A DNA stretch of 64,000 nt from Muricea muricata (taxonomy: Eukaryota > Cnidaria > Anthozoa > Malacalcyonacea > Plexauridae). Numbering within the stretch: the first letter of the stretch is position 1; every line of letters starts with the position of its first letter. Below the pieces are notes generated by a model, which did no database searches, was not told where the DNA came from, and saw only the letters and a list, made by a program, of their open reading frames with translations. A program made the translations under genes and the position numbers. The stretch is taken from the NCBI GenBank assembly GCA_963855995.1, contig OY979722.1, forward strand, positions 3,472,001 to 3,536,000. Direction: 5' to 3'. Shown here one piece after another: positions 12,091-23,817 of this stretch.

Positions 12091-12173
12091 TAGTTATCAT
12101 ATAATGTAATTGCCAAGCTGAATGAATAATTCTCCAGTAACTACGTCATATGAATAATTTACAATTATGAGAG

Positions 12174-12440
12174 TAGTGGGGGGGGGGGGGGGGCAGCATA
12201 AAGATTGAAGTAGTGTCAAGGAAGGGGTACTACCCTGACGGGTACTAGGCGAAGAAGTAGAGTAAACAGGAGGAAGAAAATTAAATTGGAGTAAATAAGG
12301 GGGATTGGGGTAAAGAAGGGGAGAAGCAGGATAAAGAAACCAGTGGAAGGGGGTGCTATCCTGGAAGGAGTGCCCGGGAAAGAAGAGGGTGAACAGGAGG
12401 AAAAGTAGATTGGAGTACAGAAAGGGGAAATTAAACGGAT
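12174..12440 (+). repeat. Purine-rich tract with 16-G run
   Basis: About 270 bp in which the plus strand is dominated by G and A, starting with a 16-base G run. The antisense frame gives only a low-complexity Pro/Leu/Phe-rich shadow protein, so I do not call it a gene. The mirror tract in the right arm (about 18195-18465) has a 12-base C run. Confidence 0.6.
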
Positions 12441-12604
12441 CAGGAAATTCAGACTTGCAATTCAAATGAAAGGCAGCTCATTGGTCATGTAAACACTCGT
12501 TAAATCATGGTTCTCGCTTGCCTTTAGCTTGGAATCATCTTTGAATTTGAACTGAAAGTCTGAATTTGCATGTTTCTTGTATAGAGTGCAGTGTATCAGA
12601 ACAG

Positions 12605-12644
12605 AAGAGGTTTTGAAGAAAAAGAAAGAAAGAATAAAAGTAAG
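12605..12644 (+). other. 40 bp purine-rich block missing from the right arm
   Basis: Left arm reads ACAG, then a 40 bp AAGAGG...TAAG block, then TTAAAATTTG. In the right arm ACAG joins directly to TTAAAATTTG. Short homology (AG) at the edges suggests replication slippage. Confidence 0.8.
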
Positions 12645-14016
12645 TTAAAATTTGTAAAGAATAATGAAGAAACTATTGGTACAGCACTTGATACATGATG
12701 ATAATCATCATTATAAACTCTCTATTAATCCGGGGGGGGGGGGTATAATAGAGAATTTGCAATGATAGTAAGTATATTGTAATATTTGGGTTTTTACCAC
12801 TAAATCCTCTTGAAAGTTCTTTTTGGCTGTGGCTTCTCTCATCACAGTTGTCTGTGCTTGTCTTGCAAAATCTCTGGAATATCTATAACGTGAAGGTCAA
12901 TATTTAAGATTAGAAAAATAGAAACCGTAAAATAGAAAGAAATTTAAATCGTGGCGAATACTTTTTACGGTCTTGCTGGCATGACAAAAAGAGAGTATAG
13001 ATTTATAAGATCATGTTGATTTATCCTTTATCTGAACTATATTTAACTTAGATTTTAAAATAGATTTCACCCTGGTAAGCAGACCGAATGGGTTTTCAAA
13101 CAAGATAACATTTAATGACTAAAACGTGCACAGAATAGTTAGAGAATGCTTACATGTCGAATAAAAATCCAATACTTTTAATGTCCAACAACACAATAGC
13201 GATTTTCGTTGCATTTCTAGACTGGAGAAGAAGACGACGCCATTTTGATTTTGATTTCTCCCGACAACGGCAGATTTGTCTTCGCAATTTTTTTCCATTT
13301 CTTCGTCGTTTCAGCTCCAATTTGCTCGTTGTGTTTCTTTCGTACCTTCCTCGCCATTTCCGTACAACCAATGGACATTTATACTCAAGATTAAGACTGT
13401 ATTGAGACTTTCAAAATGTTCGTCAGGAGACATAAAAATCGAAGCTTCTTCTTCGGGTTGCAGAAGCAAATGACGTCAGACGACCTTTGTCCGCCAGCAA
13501 ATACCCGTATGTATAACATTCAATGATCTTTTTAGGAAGCTGAAAATCGGTTTTTATTGCGCGAACGAAGTGTTTTTGCCATTATTTCTTACTCAGGTCT
13601 TTCTTCTGCTACTTTACTTCATGTTTACTTAGGTAACTTGCCAAAAGAAACGCCTGTAAGGGACAATTTTGCAATTTTTTTTATTTGGATGCTGATGAAC
13701 AAGGGAAGACTCGTTAAAGCTTTCATTGGCAAATATCTTTCCCTCCGTGGCCGAGAGGTAAAGACAACTGTCTTGACTTCGATTTTGGGTGGATCGAGGA
13801 CCGGTCCAGTTCAACTGAGTTTGGCAAGAATTTAATTCTGATCGATGCTCGATCCACCCAAAACTGAAGTCAAAGCTGGGCGTGGAGTGCAGGAAAACAC
13901 TAGGCAGTACCGCGAGGCCGAGGAGGCAAACGTTATTTTCCCAGCGTTGTTAACTAATATTTAAGCAAATTTCATTAACTTGACTGTTAGGGACAGACCT
14001 GTAGGGTTGGTGCATT

Positions 14017-14093
14017 GAAGACTTCTCGTCGTTATTTCCCTTCGTTCAAGAAGACAAGTTGTCTTCATCGAGAAATAACGACGAAAAGACTTC
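14017..14093. repeat. Imperfect hairpin near the palindrome centre (left arm)
   Basis: Arms GAAGACTTCTCGTCGTTATT and AATAACGACGAAAAGACTTC pair around a loop that itself contains the near-palindrome GAAGACAAGTTGTCTTC. Confidence 0.7.
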
Positions 14094-14125
14094 AAGACAC
14101 CACTAAACCACTACACTTTAAAGCT

Positions 14126-14163
14126 ACAGTGTAGTGGTTTAGCTAGCTAAACCACTACACTGT
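14126..14163. repeat. Perfect 38 bp palindrome (left arm)
   Basis: ACAGTGTAGTGGTTTAGCT followed by its exact reverse complement. A third partial copy (AAACCACTACACTTTAAAG) lies just upstream, so alternative cruciforms are possible. Confidence 0.85.
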
Positions 14164-14570
14164 GCCAATAATATATGGCTGACTTCTTCCTAACGCTTAC
14201 GGTACGACCATGGATGCGCAAAGATGCGCAAACACATTAAAGCCTTGAAAGCAAGTGTTTTCTTTTAGGAAAGAATCAAGGACGACAACGCTTACTAAAT
14301 CAAAGCCGTCTAGTCATGTTTTAAGTACTTCAGCTATGTTTAACGATCTTTTACCAGATCTTTGCAAGAGGAAAAGTAAAATTTTGCATCATTATTATTA
14401 ACTTTCCGTCAGTCGTTTCTTTCTTGATCGAGCATCATATGCCATTGTGTTCAGTGTCCTTGATATAGGAGCCATATACTTATGGCCTTGGGTTTAATTC
14501 CCAAACACTGAATGGCAGTGTTTTGCTCTTCCAATGAGATAACAAGATGGCACTGTAGAACGCGTGGTTT

Positions 14571-15065
14571 TATATAAGCTACGAGCGTCAAGATATCCTT
14601 GATAGGTAACTATTGATCCTACAATGGCACTTATGTTCACTGCCAATAGGAACGTTTTCAACTCACAGCTTGTACATAATGGCTTTTATAGGTTGTGTCA
14701 CAAGGAAACTGCAGTTCGGTCGTAAAATCAACTTGTTTTCAAGGTTGCCGGGTTTTAAACATTACTGACACTGTTAATGTTGTAGCTCGGAATTGTAAAA
14801 CAACGGCGGCAATGCAGTTTTCTTGTGCCATAACCTGTAAAATGGGTGGTTTTGTCATTTATATAAGCTACGACCGCCAAGCTTTATCCTTGATAGGAAA
14901 CAATTGATCCCACCAACGACATTTGTATTCTCTACCGATAGGAACGTTTGAGACTTACAGCTTGTACATAACGCATTTTATCGGTGAGTCGTAAAACCAA
15001 CCTGTTACTGCTCAGCAAACTACCAGTTCCCTCGATCAACGATAGTCGATGAAGCTTGGCGCTCG
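14571..15065 (+). repeat. Two diverged ~289 bp direct repeat units (left arm core)
   Basis: Units begin with TATATAAGCTACGA at 14571 and 14860. Each continues with TATCCTTGATAGG, TTGATCC, TAGGAACGTTT, CAGCTTGTACATAA and a GTCGTAAAA..CAAC segment. The mirrored units occupy 15641-16110. The left copy has a 25 bp block near 14835 that the right arm lacks. Confidence 0.7.
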
Positions 15066-15640
15066 TAGGTTGTGTAAAACCAAGCATTTTACAGGTTATA
15101 GCCAGGTTAGCAGTATCTGCAATGTTTCAAAGCAACCTCGAATAGAAACTGACAGCCAACGTTCTGAGTTAAGGTTTGTAGAATATACTACATGATTAGT
15201 TACAGCATGACCAGGCATATAGTAAATAACGCATTGCCATCTTGTTCCAAAGTTATCTTATTACTTGAAAGAGCTGAAGACTGCCATGCAGTGTTTGGGA
15301 ATCAAACCCAAGGCCATAAATACATGACTCCTATATCAAGGACACTGAACACAATGACATATAAAGCTCGATCAAGAAAGAAACGACCGACGGAAAGTCA
15401 ATAGTATATGCAAACTTCGACTTTCCTTCTTGCAAAGGCCTGGTCATAAAAGATCGTTAAACATAGCTGAGCAACTTAAAACATGCCTACACAGTTTTGA
15501 TTTAATAAGCGTTATCGTCTTTGACTCTTTCCCGAAAGAAGACATATTCTTTACAGGCTGTACAGTGTTTGCGCATCTATGCTTCATGCCTTCTTGAAAA
15601 GACCTCGCCATAAAAGATCGTTTAACTTAGCTGAACAACT
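15066..15640. repeat. Palindrome spacer made of a diverged arm copy
   Basis: The 575 bp between the arms is not palindromic. Positions ~15285-15590 are a diverged direct copy of ~16160-16464 in the right arm. Shared stretches include CAGTGTTTGGGAAT, CCTATATCAAGGACACTGAA, GCTCGATCAAGAAAGAAACG and GTGTTTGCGCATCT. The centre therefore belonged to a local tandem-repeat field before or while the inverted duplication formed. Confidence 0.7.
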
Positions 15641-16515
15641 CGAGCGCCAAGCTTCATCGACTATCGTTGATCGAGGGAAATGGTAGTTTGCTGAGCAGTA
15701 ACAGGTTGGTTTTACGACTCACCGATAAAATGCGTTATGTACAAGCTGTAAGTCTCAAACGTTCCTATCGGTAGAGAATACAAATGTCGTTGGTGGGATC
15801 AATTCTTTCCTATCAAGGATAAAGCTTGGCGGTCGTAGCTTATATGGTTATGGCACAAGAAAACTGCATTGCCGCCGTTGTTTTACAATTCCGAGCTACA
15901 ACATTAACAGTGTCAGTAATGTTTAAAACCCGGCAACCTTGAAAACAAGTTGATTTTACGACCGAACTGCAGTTTCCTTGTGACACAACCTATAAAAGCC
16001 ATTATGTACAAGCTGTGAGTTGAAAACGTTCCTATTGGCAGTGAACATAAGTGCCATTGTAGGATCAATAGTTACCTATCAAGGATATCTTGACGCTCGT
16101 AGCTTATATAAAACCACGCGTTCTACAGTGCCATCTTGTTATCTCATTGGAAGAGCAAAACACTGCCATTCAGTGTTTGGGAATTAAACCCAAGGCCATA
16201 AGTATATGGCTCCTATATCAAGGACACTGAACACAATGGCATATAATGCTCGATCAAGAAAGAAACGACTGACGGAAAGTTAATAATAATGATGCAAAAT
16301 TTTACTTTTCCTCTTGCAAAGATCTGGTAAAAGATCGTTAAACAGCTGAAGTACTTAAAACATGACTAGACGGCTTTGATTTAGTAAGCGTTGTCGTCCT
16401 TGATTCTTTCCTAAAAGAAAACACTTGCTTTCAAGGCTTTAATGTGTTTGCGCATCTTTGCGCATCCATGGTCGTACCGTAAGCGTTAGGAAGAAGTCAG
16501 CCATATATTATTGGC

Positions 16516-16553
16516 ACAGTGTAGTGGTTTAGCTAGCTAAACCACTACACTGT
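16516..16553. repeat. Perfect 38 bp palindrome (right arm)
   Basis: Mirror copy of 14126-14163, identical in sequence. Confidence 0.85.
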
Positions 16554-18544
16554 AGCTTTAAAGTGTAGTGGTTTAGTGGTGTCTTGAAGTCTTTTCGTCG
16601 TTATTTCTCGATGAAGACAACTTGTCTTCTTGAACGAAGGGAAATAACGACGAGAAGTCTTCAATGCACCAACCCTACAGGTCTGTCCCCAACAGTCAAG
16701 TTAATGAAATTTGCTTAAATATTAGTTAACAACGCTGGGAAAATAACGTTTGCCTCCTCGGCCTCGCGGTACTGCCTAGTGTTTTCCTGCACTCCACGCC
16801 CAGCTTTGACTTCAGTTTTGGGTGGATCGAGCATCGATCAGAATTAAATTCTCGCCAAACTCAGTTGAACTGGACCGGTCCTCGATCCACCCAAAATCGA
16901 AGTCAAGACAGTTGTCTTTACCTCTCGGCCACGGAGGGAAAGATATTTGCCAATGAAAGCTTTAACGAGTCTTCCCTTGTTCATCAGCATCCAAATAAAA
17001 AAAATTGCAAAATTGTCCCTTACAGGCGTTTCTTTTGGCAAGTTACCTAAGTAAACATGAAGTAAAGTAGCAGAAGAAAGACCTGAGTAAGAAATAATGG
17101 CAAAAACACTTCGTTCGCGCAATAAAAACCGATTTTCAGCTTCCTAAAAAGATCATTGAATGTTATACATACGGGTATTTGCTGGCGGACAAAGGTCGTC
17201 TGACGTCATTTGCTTCTGCAACCCGAAGAAGAAGCTTCGATTTTTATGTCTCCTGACGAACATTTTGAAAGTCTCAATACAGTCTTAATCTTGAGTATAA
17301 ATGTCCATTGGTTGTACGGAAATGGCGAGGAAGGTACGAAAGAAACACAACGAGCAAATTGGAGCTGAAACGACGAAGAAATGGAAAAAAATTGCGAAGA
17401 CAAATCTGCCGTTGTCGGGAGAAATCAAAATCAAAATGGCGTCGTCTTCTTCTCCAGTCTAGAAATGCAACGAAAATCGCTATTGTGTAGTTGGACATTA
17501 AAAGTATTGGATTTTTATTCGACATGTAAGCATTCTCTAACTATTCTGTGCACGTTTTAGTCATTAAATGTTATCTTGTTTGAAAACCCATTCGGTCTGC
17601 TTACCAGGGTGAAATCTATTTTAAAATCTAAGTTAAATATAGTTCAGATAAAGGATAAATCAACATGATCTTATAAATCTATACTCTCTTTTTGTCATGC
17701 CAGCAAGACCGTAAAAAGTATTCGCCACGATTTAAATTTCTTTCTATTTTACGGTTTCTATTTTTCTAATCTTAAATATTGACCTTCACGTTATAGATAT
17801 TCCAGAGATTTTGCAAGACAAGCACAGACAACTGTGATGAGAGAAGCCACAGCCAAAAAGAACTTTCAAGAGGATTTAGTGGTAAAAACCCAAATATTAC
17901 AATATACTTACTATCATTGCAAATTCTCTATTATACCCCCCCCCCCCGGATTAATAGAGAGTTTATAATGATGATTATCATCATGTATCAAGTGCTGTAC
18001 CAATAGTTTCTTCATTATTCTTTACAAATTTTAACTGTTCTGATACACTGCACTCTATACAAGAAACATGCAAATTCAGACTTTCAGTTCAAATTCAAAG
18101 ATGATTCCAAGCTAAAGGCAAGCGAGAACCATGATTTAACGAGTGTTTACATGACCAATGAGCTGCCTTTCATTTGAATTGCAAGTCTGAATTTCCTGAT
18201 CCGTTTAATTTCCCCTTTCTGTACTCCAATCTACTTTTCCTCCTGTTCACCCTCTTCTTTCCCGGGCACTCCTTCCAGGATAGCACCCCCTTCCACTGGT
18301 TTCTTTATCCTGCTTCTCCCCTTCTTTACCCCAATCCCCCTTATTTACTCCAATTTAATTTTCTTCCTCCTGTTTACTCTACTTCTTCGCCTAGTACCCG
18401 TCAGGGTAGTACCCCTTCCTTGACACTACTTCAATCTTTATGCTGCCCCCCCCCCCCACTACTCTCATAATTGTAAATTATTCATATGACGTAGTTACTG
18501 GAGAATTATTCATTCAGCTTGGCAATTACATTATATGATAACTA

Positions 18545-18866
18545 CAGTGAAACACATTTTCATTAATTCATTATGAGTTCCGCCTCATCGTCAGCAGTTT
18601 AGTTAAGTACCCGTGTTCCGGTGATTACTGATATTTTACAATTTTAACCATCCAGTCAACATTCGCAAACCGTAGTACCCGGGATAAACCCACGACTGAC
18701 TAACTCCTCACATGGGTGTCACGAGTCTGAAGTAAGGATTGAACCCACGACCTCACATGTGATAGGCGTTTGCTCTGACGATTGCGCCACTTGGCTATTA
18801 CTGTGCAGGATCAAACAATCCTACACGAGAAATTTAAATGCCGTGGCGTTGACTTGTGTTTCACTG
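18545..18866. mobile_element. TA-flanked MITE with tRNA-like core (right arm)
   Basis: Mirror copy of 11769-12090, with the same CAGTGAAACAC ends and TA flanks. Confidence 0.6.
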
Positions 18867-20620
18867 TAATTATTTTGTAAGACAATTACTAAATAGTTTC
18901 CTGAGCAGGATAGCGTCATCCATGTACTTGGCATGTTGCCTTAGGTTCAACTTCAACACGAGTTTTCCCAAATATCCCGAAATGCCGCGCGCATGTATGA
19001 CACTATCTTGAAGAGGAAACCATTTGGTATTTTATTACTCTCTTATTTTTTATCAGTCATTTGCGCAATCAATAAATATAATCCAGATTGGAGAAATTGT
19101 GGGCATTCTTGGGCGCCCGTTCTAGTTTCCTAACGTGGGCAATACTTTTTTCAATTTGTTTATTCACAAAATCCATCTAGATTTACTTCAAAAAAATTTG
19201 AGAAAAATATATAAATATATTTGTCCGCGAAAGTTAGGGAACTGGAAATGACACCAGAAATGTCTTTAAATTCCGCCATTTTGTGTTGCGCTTTTCTTGG
19301 AGTTGCATAGATACAGTTTAAGCTTACACGTACACGTTCTACACTTGCTGTACTTCTTGCTATCGGAATATCATCATGCCGGGAATTTGTCCATGAGTTT
19401 CTTCGTCGACTAACCTCTGTGACCTGTCACGCCTATTATAATTACTTAGTCCTCTCTAATGCTTGTGAACGTAGTTTTCTTTGCTTATCTTGTAAACAGT
19501 TTTCTGAACATCGTAATTTTTTTTTCAAAGAATGCCAAGTAAAAAGTGAATACAACAACCATCAACTAATGACGCAACAAGATGGGAAAGAATTCATATC
19601 GAATTCATATCACAAGCCGTCTCCATCAGATGTTAAGATGCAAATACTATCACAATGTACGGTTTGTTAAAGTCAATTTCAATTAACGCTTAGTGTCCTA
19701 TATTCTAAAATATTTTGTAACATTAATTTTCTCCTTATTTTATGTTGGTTGACTGGACACGAGTGAGCTAGTTACCTACTGGACCGGCGTGATGTTCCAT
19801 GAAGAGAGTGCGCCAACCAGATGAAACCATAAACAGCATGATGAAACGAGAACAACCGAAGCCAAGAAGATCCAAAGATAGAGTGAAAGTAAGTTTTTTG
19901 ATTTTATCTTGTCGTTTCTATTTTCTTTAGCAGTTCAGCTTTCGTTTCAATAAAAATTAACATCTCGCACTAACGTTGCTAGTGTTGGCAGTGCTGTAAA
20001 AAGCACACAGGATCTTTCACTACATTACACAATAAAAAAACAAAATTCGACTTTCGAGCGAATTAAAGCCTTTCGTTGGGGAGTTGGTCGTAAAGATAGA
20101 AATTTAATGCGCTGTCTGCCATCTTAGATTCATATTTGATCTCGTTGACACGTAAAATCTTAATTCCCAAACAACTTGAAGTAAGCTAGTTTTGATAGAA
20201 GTTACATTTCACCTGCAAAGTAATAGTTGAAGAGATATTGGTAATAAATTTGAGAGAGCTTTTGAGAGAGATTAGTGCGAGATATTAATTTTTATTGTTC
20301 GAAAGAGCTTTAAGAATTTACACATTCCTTACGTGTTGTTTAATTCTCGAGATATTTTGATTTAAAATCATAAATTAGGGTAGCTGCAAGTTGTGTGCGT
20401 GTGAGAAATAAAGACTCCTTCACGGCTATGATTTTCTTTTGTGTTTTGTTCACGATTTACTAATGATTCTCGAGATTTTAATAAAAAAATTTCATATTAA
20501 CAGCTTACACAATAATTTGGCCGGCCTAATTAATAAACTATTTTATTATACATTGCAGTTGTTTTATGCGTTGTGATTGATCAGTTGTATGCAGATAAAT
20601 GCGACTATCACACAATCTGC

Positions 20621-20660
20621 AGATAACTCAGTTATCTGCTAGCAGATAACTGAGTTATCT
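20621..20660. repeat. Perfect 40 bp palindrome (right arm)
   Basis: Mirror copy of 9975-10014. Confidence 0.85.
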
Positions 20661-20843
20661 GGATGTTGAGCCTACGGTGCAGATTATTACAGTATGCGGT
20701 ATTCGTTGGCATCAATGGTTGGCATGGCAACAACATTTTTTCGATATTTTCTGTTTCATGCTATGGCATCTTCCTTTTTAAGCTCTTCCGAGGGCGAAAT
20801 GCGTCAATTGCTCGAGGAAAAAGACTTAAAATGTATAATAAAG

Positions 20844-20984
20844 CAATTATCGGATTCGGTTTTTGTGATATGCAAAATTATCAATCTCTCGGTAAGAGTT
20901 ATCTGACTCGCCTTCGGCTCGGCTGATAACTCTTACCTCGACATTGATAATTCCGCATATCACAAAAACCTCATCCAATAATTG
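20844..20984. repeat. Long hairpin / foldback element (right arm)
   Basis: Mirror copy of 9651-9791. Confidence 0.6.
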
Positions 20985-21895
20985 TTTAATATGTTATAGT
21001 TTATAAATTACTCGTAACTATCATCTCATGATTTAATTCTTTCTACTATTGCAAAGGGTGATGGGATGTGAAAAAAACGCACAAGAAAAGAAAAGAATGA
21101 ACGATCCTGGACGACAAGACCCACAAAACAACAATCCACAAGAATGAGAAGACACGACATTGTAATAGAAAGTAGTGGTAATGTGCAAGTTAGTAGAAAA
21201 CAAGATACTTATTATTGAGGGATCAAAGAGGATTTAATAGATATTTCTCGTTAATGAAAAAGAGAAGACAGCAAATTAAGTGAAAAAAATTGGATTGAAA
21301 TAACATTGATATCAAATACATTCAACAAAATAATTAAATAGAATACCTAGGAGTTTGGCAGTCAATTTTCGAGTCAAAAAACAGGTAAAAATATGGTAAA
21401 TGTCGACAATATTTTTTAAAGAAACAATACCTTAACGCCTGGAAATTTCGTCTCTAACATTTGGATTTGGATATTTCTAAAAACAAAACAAAATAACATG
21501 TAGGATTGAACGTTTTACAAAAATAAGTTTCGTAATAATGCCACTAAATTATAGTTGATGCATTTGGTCACTATTTTTGGTTTGCACATGCCGTCATTTC
21601 GTGTGATTGGGCGCCATCTTGGTTGACTCTGCAGATTACTTCAGCTGTTTACAGCGAAACACTAGTGTCAATTTACTATTTCATCGTTAGTTTTAGCGTA
21701 TTATGAATGATACTTTAAAGATGTATGGCTCGATAGGATCAGATATAATGAATAGATACTTTGTGGTTGCCATGTGTTTCAAACGTCAACAAAGATGGCG
21801 TCGATTGTAAACGATCAATTCCGTCGTTCTACCTTTAAAGAATGTGTTCTCTGGTTAAAAAGCGAGAAAATTTGACTTGTATTCCAATTCACCGT

Positions 21896-22120
21896 AGCAA
21901 AACAAATGGTGGCATGTCGATTTTACCAGAATTTAATGCGGGTATCAATCAAGAATAGCAGTGAAATGATATTTAACATAAGCTAATGGACGGAATTTTA
22001 ACACAAGTGACAAAATAACCTATCTGTCTGTTCCTCAAACGAGGTTAATTTACCTTAAGTTTTTAAACGATTTCAGACCGCAAGGCATTCTGGTAAAATC
22101 AACACCCGCCATCTTTTTGC
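21896..22120. mobile_element. MITE with AGATGGC ends (copy 2, right arm)
   Basis: Mirror copy of 8515-8739. Edges are accurate to a base or two because of a 1 bp indel nearby (~22196). Confidence 0.55.
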
Positions 22121-22623
22121 TACATTAAATTCCCAAGGGAATATATCATTTCTTTGTTTCTTAGCTAATTTGGTTCATACATCCATGCAAATCATAGGAT
22201 CATTATATTTTTTTGTGCATTTTAAATTCCCATGGGAATACAGCATGCTTTGTTTCAATGGTGATGCGTCTGTTTATGGTAATTACTGCATAATGCGAAT
22301 CCTCTTTGATTATTAATATGATAAGTATCTTGGTGCTTTCAGATTTGTTTTGGTAAGCAGGAACAATGAAGTCATTGTTTGTGTACACTAAAGCAAATTA
22401 CGAAGGTGGTTTGAGAGCAGCTGCGAGGTACCATGCAAATGAAGGCGTTTCGGTTAAATAAGTGTGAGAATTACGGCATTAAAAATTGCATGTCATCTAC
22501 ACTTAAGGATATAAGTTGCCAAAAAAAAAACAACTTTAGTGAATCTGTTGAGTTTCAATTGCTTTTTATTTTTGCCTAATTCTCATGCTTATTTGACCCA
22601 GCCTTGGACTTTGGTAAGTATCA

Positions 22624-22865
22624 GGGGCCGGTTGTATCAAAGGCGTTTAGCTTAAACGGTGGATAAGTCAAAAATATGAAACAAGTTTCCATGTTGTATA
22701 AACAAACCAGCTGAAGTTATTTGACCTGAGAAGAACAATTATATATAAAACTAAATATTTATTCTATTTCAACTCATAATTTCGGTTCCGTACTAGGTGT
22801 AAAACTGATTTTTAAATTTCACTTATCCACCGTTTAAGCTAAACGCCTTTGATACAACCGGCCCC
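22624..22865. mobile_element. GGGGCCGG-family MITE, complete (right arm)
   Basis: Mirror copy of 7523-7764 with the same 45 bp ends. Confidence 0.85.
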
Positions 22866-23699
22866 AGGTTTATATTTACTCCGGAACAGTTAACACAACG
22901 AAAAGCCCATGCCCATTCAGCTAAGGTTTTACGTTTGAAAATTCAATCAAAAACTCAGTCTAAGTGGGTTTAAGTAGCTAGAGATAACGTAATTTATCTT
23001 TTTATTTTGCTTTTTTGTTTATAACGTAATTTATTAGCTAAATGTATGGACTGCGAGGGTGTGCGCCGTGTGTAAGTTGCATGGGATTAGGTTTATTAAA
23101 GGAATTAAAATTTTTGAAAGTATGCTTAAAAACCAAAATCTGTCGTCACTTCTAACAAAACAGTTAAGAGTAGGTTTCAACATCAACTAAATTGATCTAT
23201 ACTATTAACTAAGAAAAATGCGAATTAAGTTTTATATTTTGCAAGCAAATTTTAAATAGAATTCTCACCTGTTTTTATGTACGAGCTTTTTCTGTTTACG
23301 TTTGATCTAAAATATCCAAATAAATTGCATTTAAAATGCATACTTTACCGAAATTTTAACTCTTTTAATTTTCGAAATTGGGTGGCAGTCGGGGTGGTGG
23401 TGGTGCATGCGGGTTTATCAGCTGTGAGTGACTGTGCGATGGTGAGGAAAGTGAAGGTAACGAATGGAATGCAGGAGCTTAGAACTGAGGAAGACAGCTT
23501 AGAACTGAGGCAGGTAGGCAGTTGGTAGGATCAGCGGGGGGCACTTGACATTTTGGCTTTGGGAATCAAATTTGCATGCTAAGTACTTAAGTCACTAACG
23601 TTTGTTGTTTTAATTTGTTAGGTACGCGCGGCTGCTCTCTAGGGAAGATCAACTTAGCAATTGTATTAGCACTTGCAAAGTTGGTCTTCTCTTTGCCGG

Positions 23700-23817
23700 C
23701 TACCCCGGCCAGTTCTCCGAGTGCTACTTCCACCGTGAATAAGTAGAAGTACTTGTACTACATGTATAAGTACTTCTACTTAGGTGGAAGTGGCACTTGG
23801 GGAGCTGGCCGGGGTAG
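23700..23817. mobile_element. Short inverted-repeat element, CTACCCCGGCCAG ends (right arm)
   Basis: Mirror copy of 6571-6688. Confidence 0.65.

Larger units (their letters stand above)
1102..15065 (+). repeat. Left arm of a giant inverted repeat (~14 kb)
   Basis: The segment is the near-perfect reverse complement of 15641-29283. Paired coordinates sum to 30385-30388 over the outer ~6.9 kb, 30634-30639 after the one-arm MITE near 8006, 30679 after a 40 bp indel near 12605, and 30706 nearest the centre. So the arms are collinear with a few indels. Short open frames occur in mirrored pairs but none resembles a known protein or has credible codon structure. They include low-complexity Pro/Leu-rich and Ser-rich shadows. 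I regard the arm as non-coding and built of nested repeats, listed separately. Stretches such as 3000-6000 and 10100-11700 show only AT-rich sequence without recognisable features. Confidence 0.9.

Noticed and set aside
12097..12465. 122-codon minus-strand open frame in the left arm (98 codons in the right arm)
   Set aside because: Low-complexity Pro/Leu/Phe-rich translation of a purine-rich tract; the two arm copies differ at the homopolymer and no domain is visible.
13154..13405. Arg/Phe-rich open frames mirrored at 17274-17525
   Set aside because: Overlapping opposite-strand frames over the same AT-rich DNA, no conserved motif; treated as chance.
13557..13835. 92-codon open frame identical in both arms (16844-17122)
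   Set aside because: Identity only reflects the inverted repeat; no start context, domain or relative recognised.
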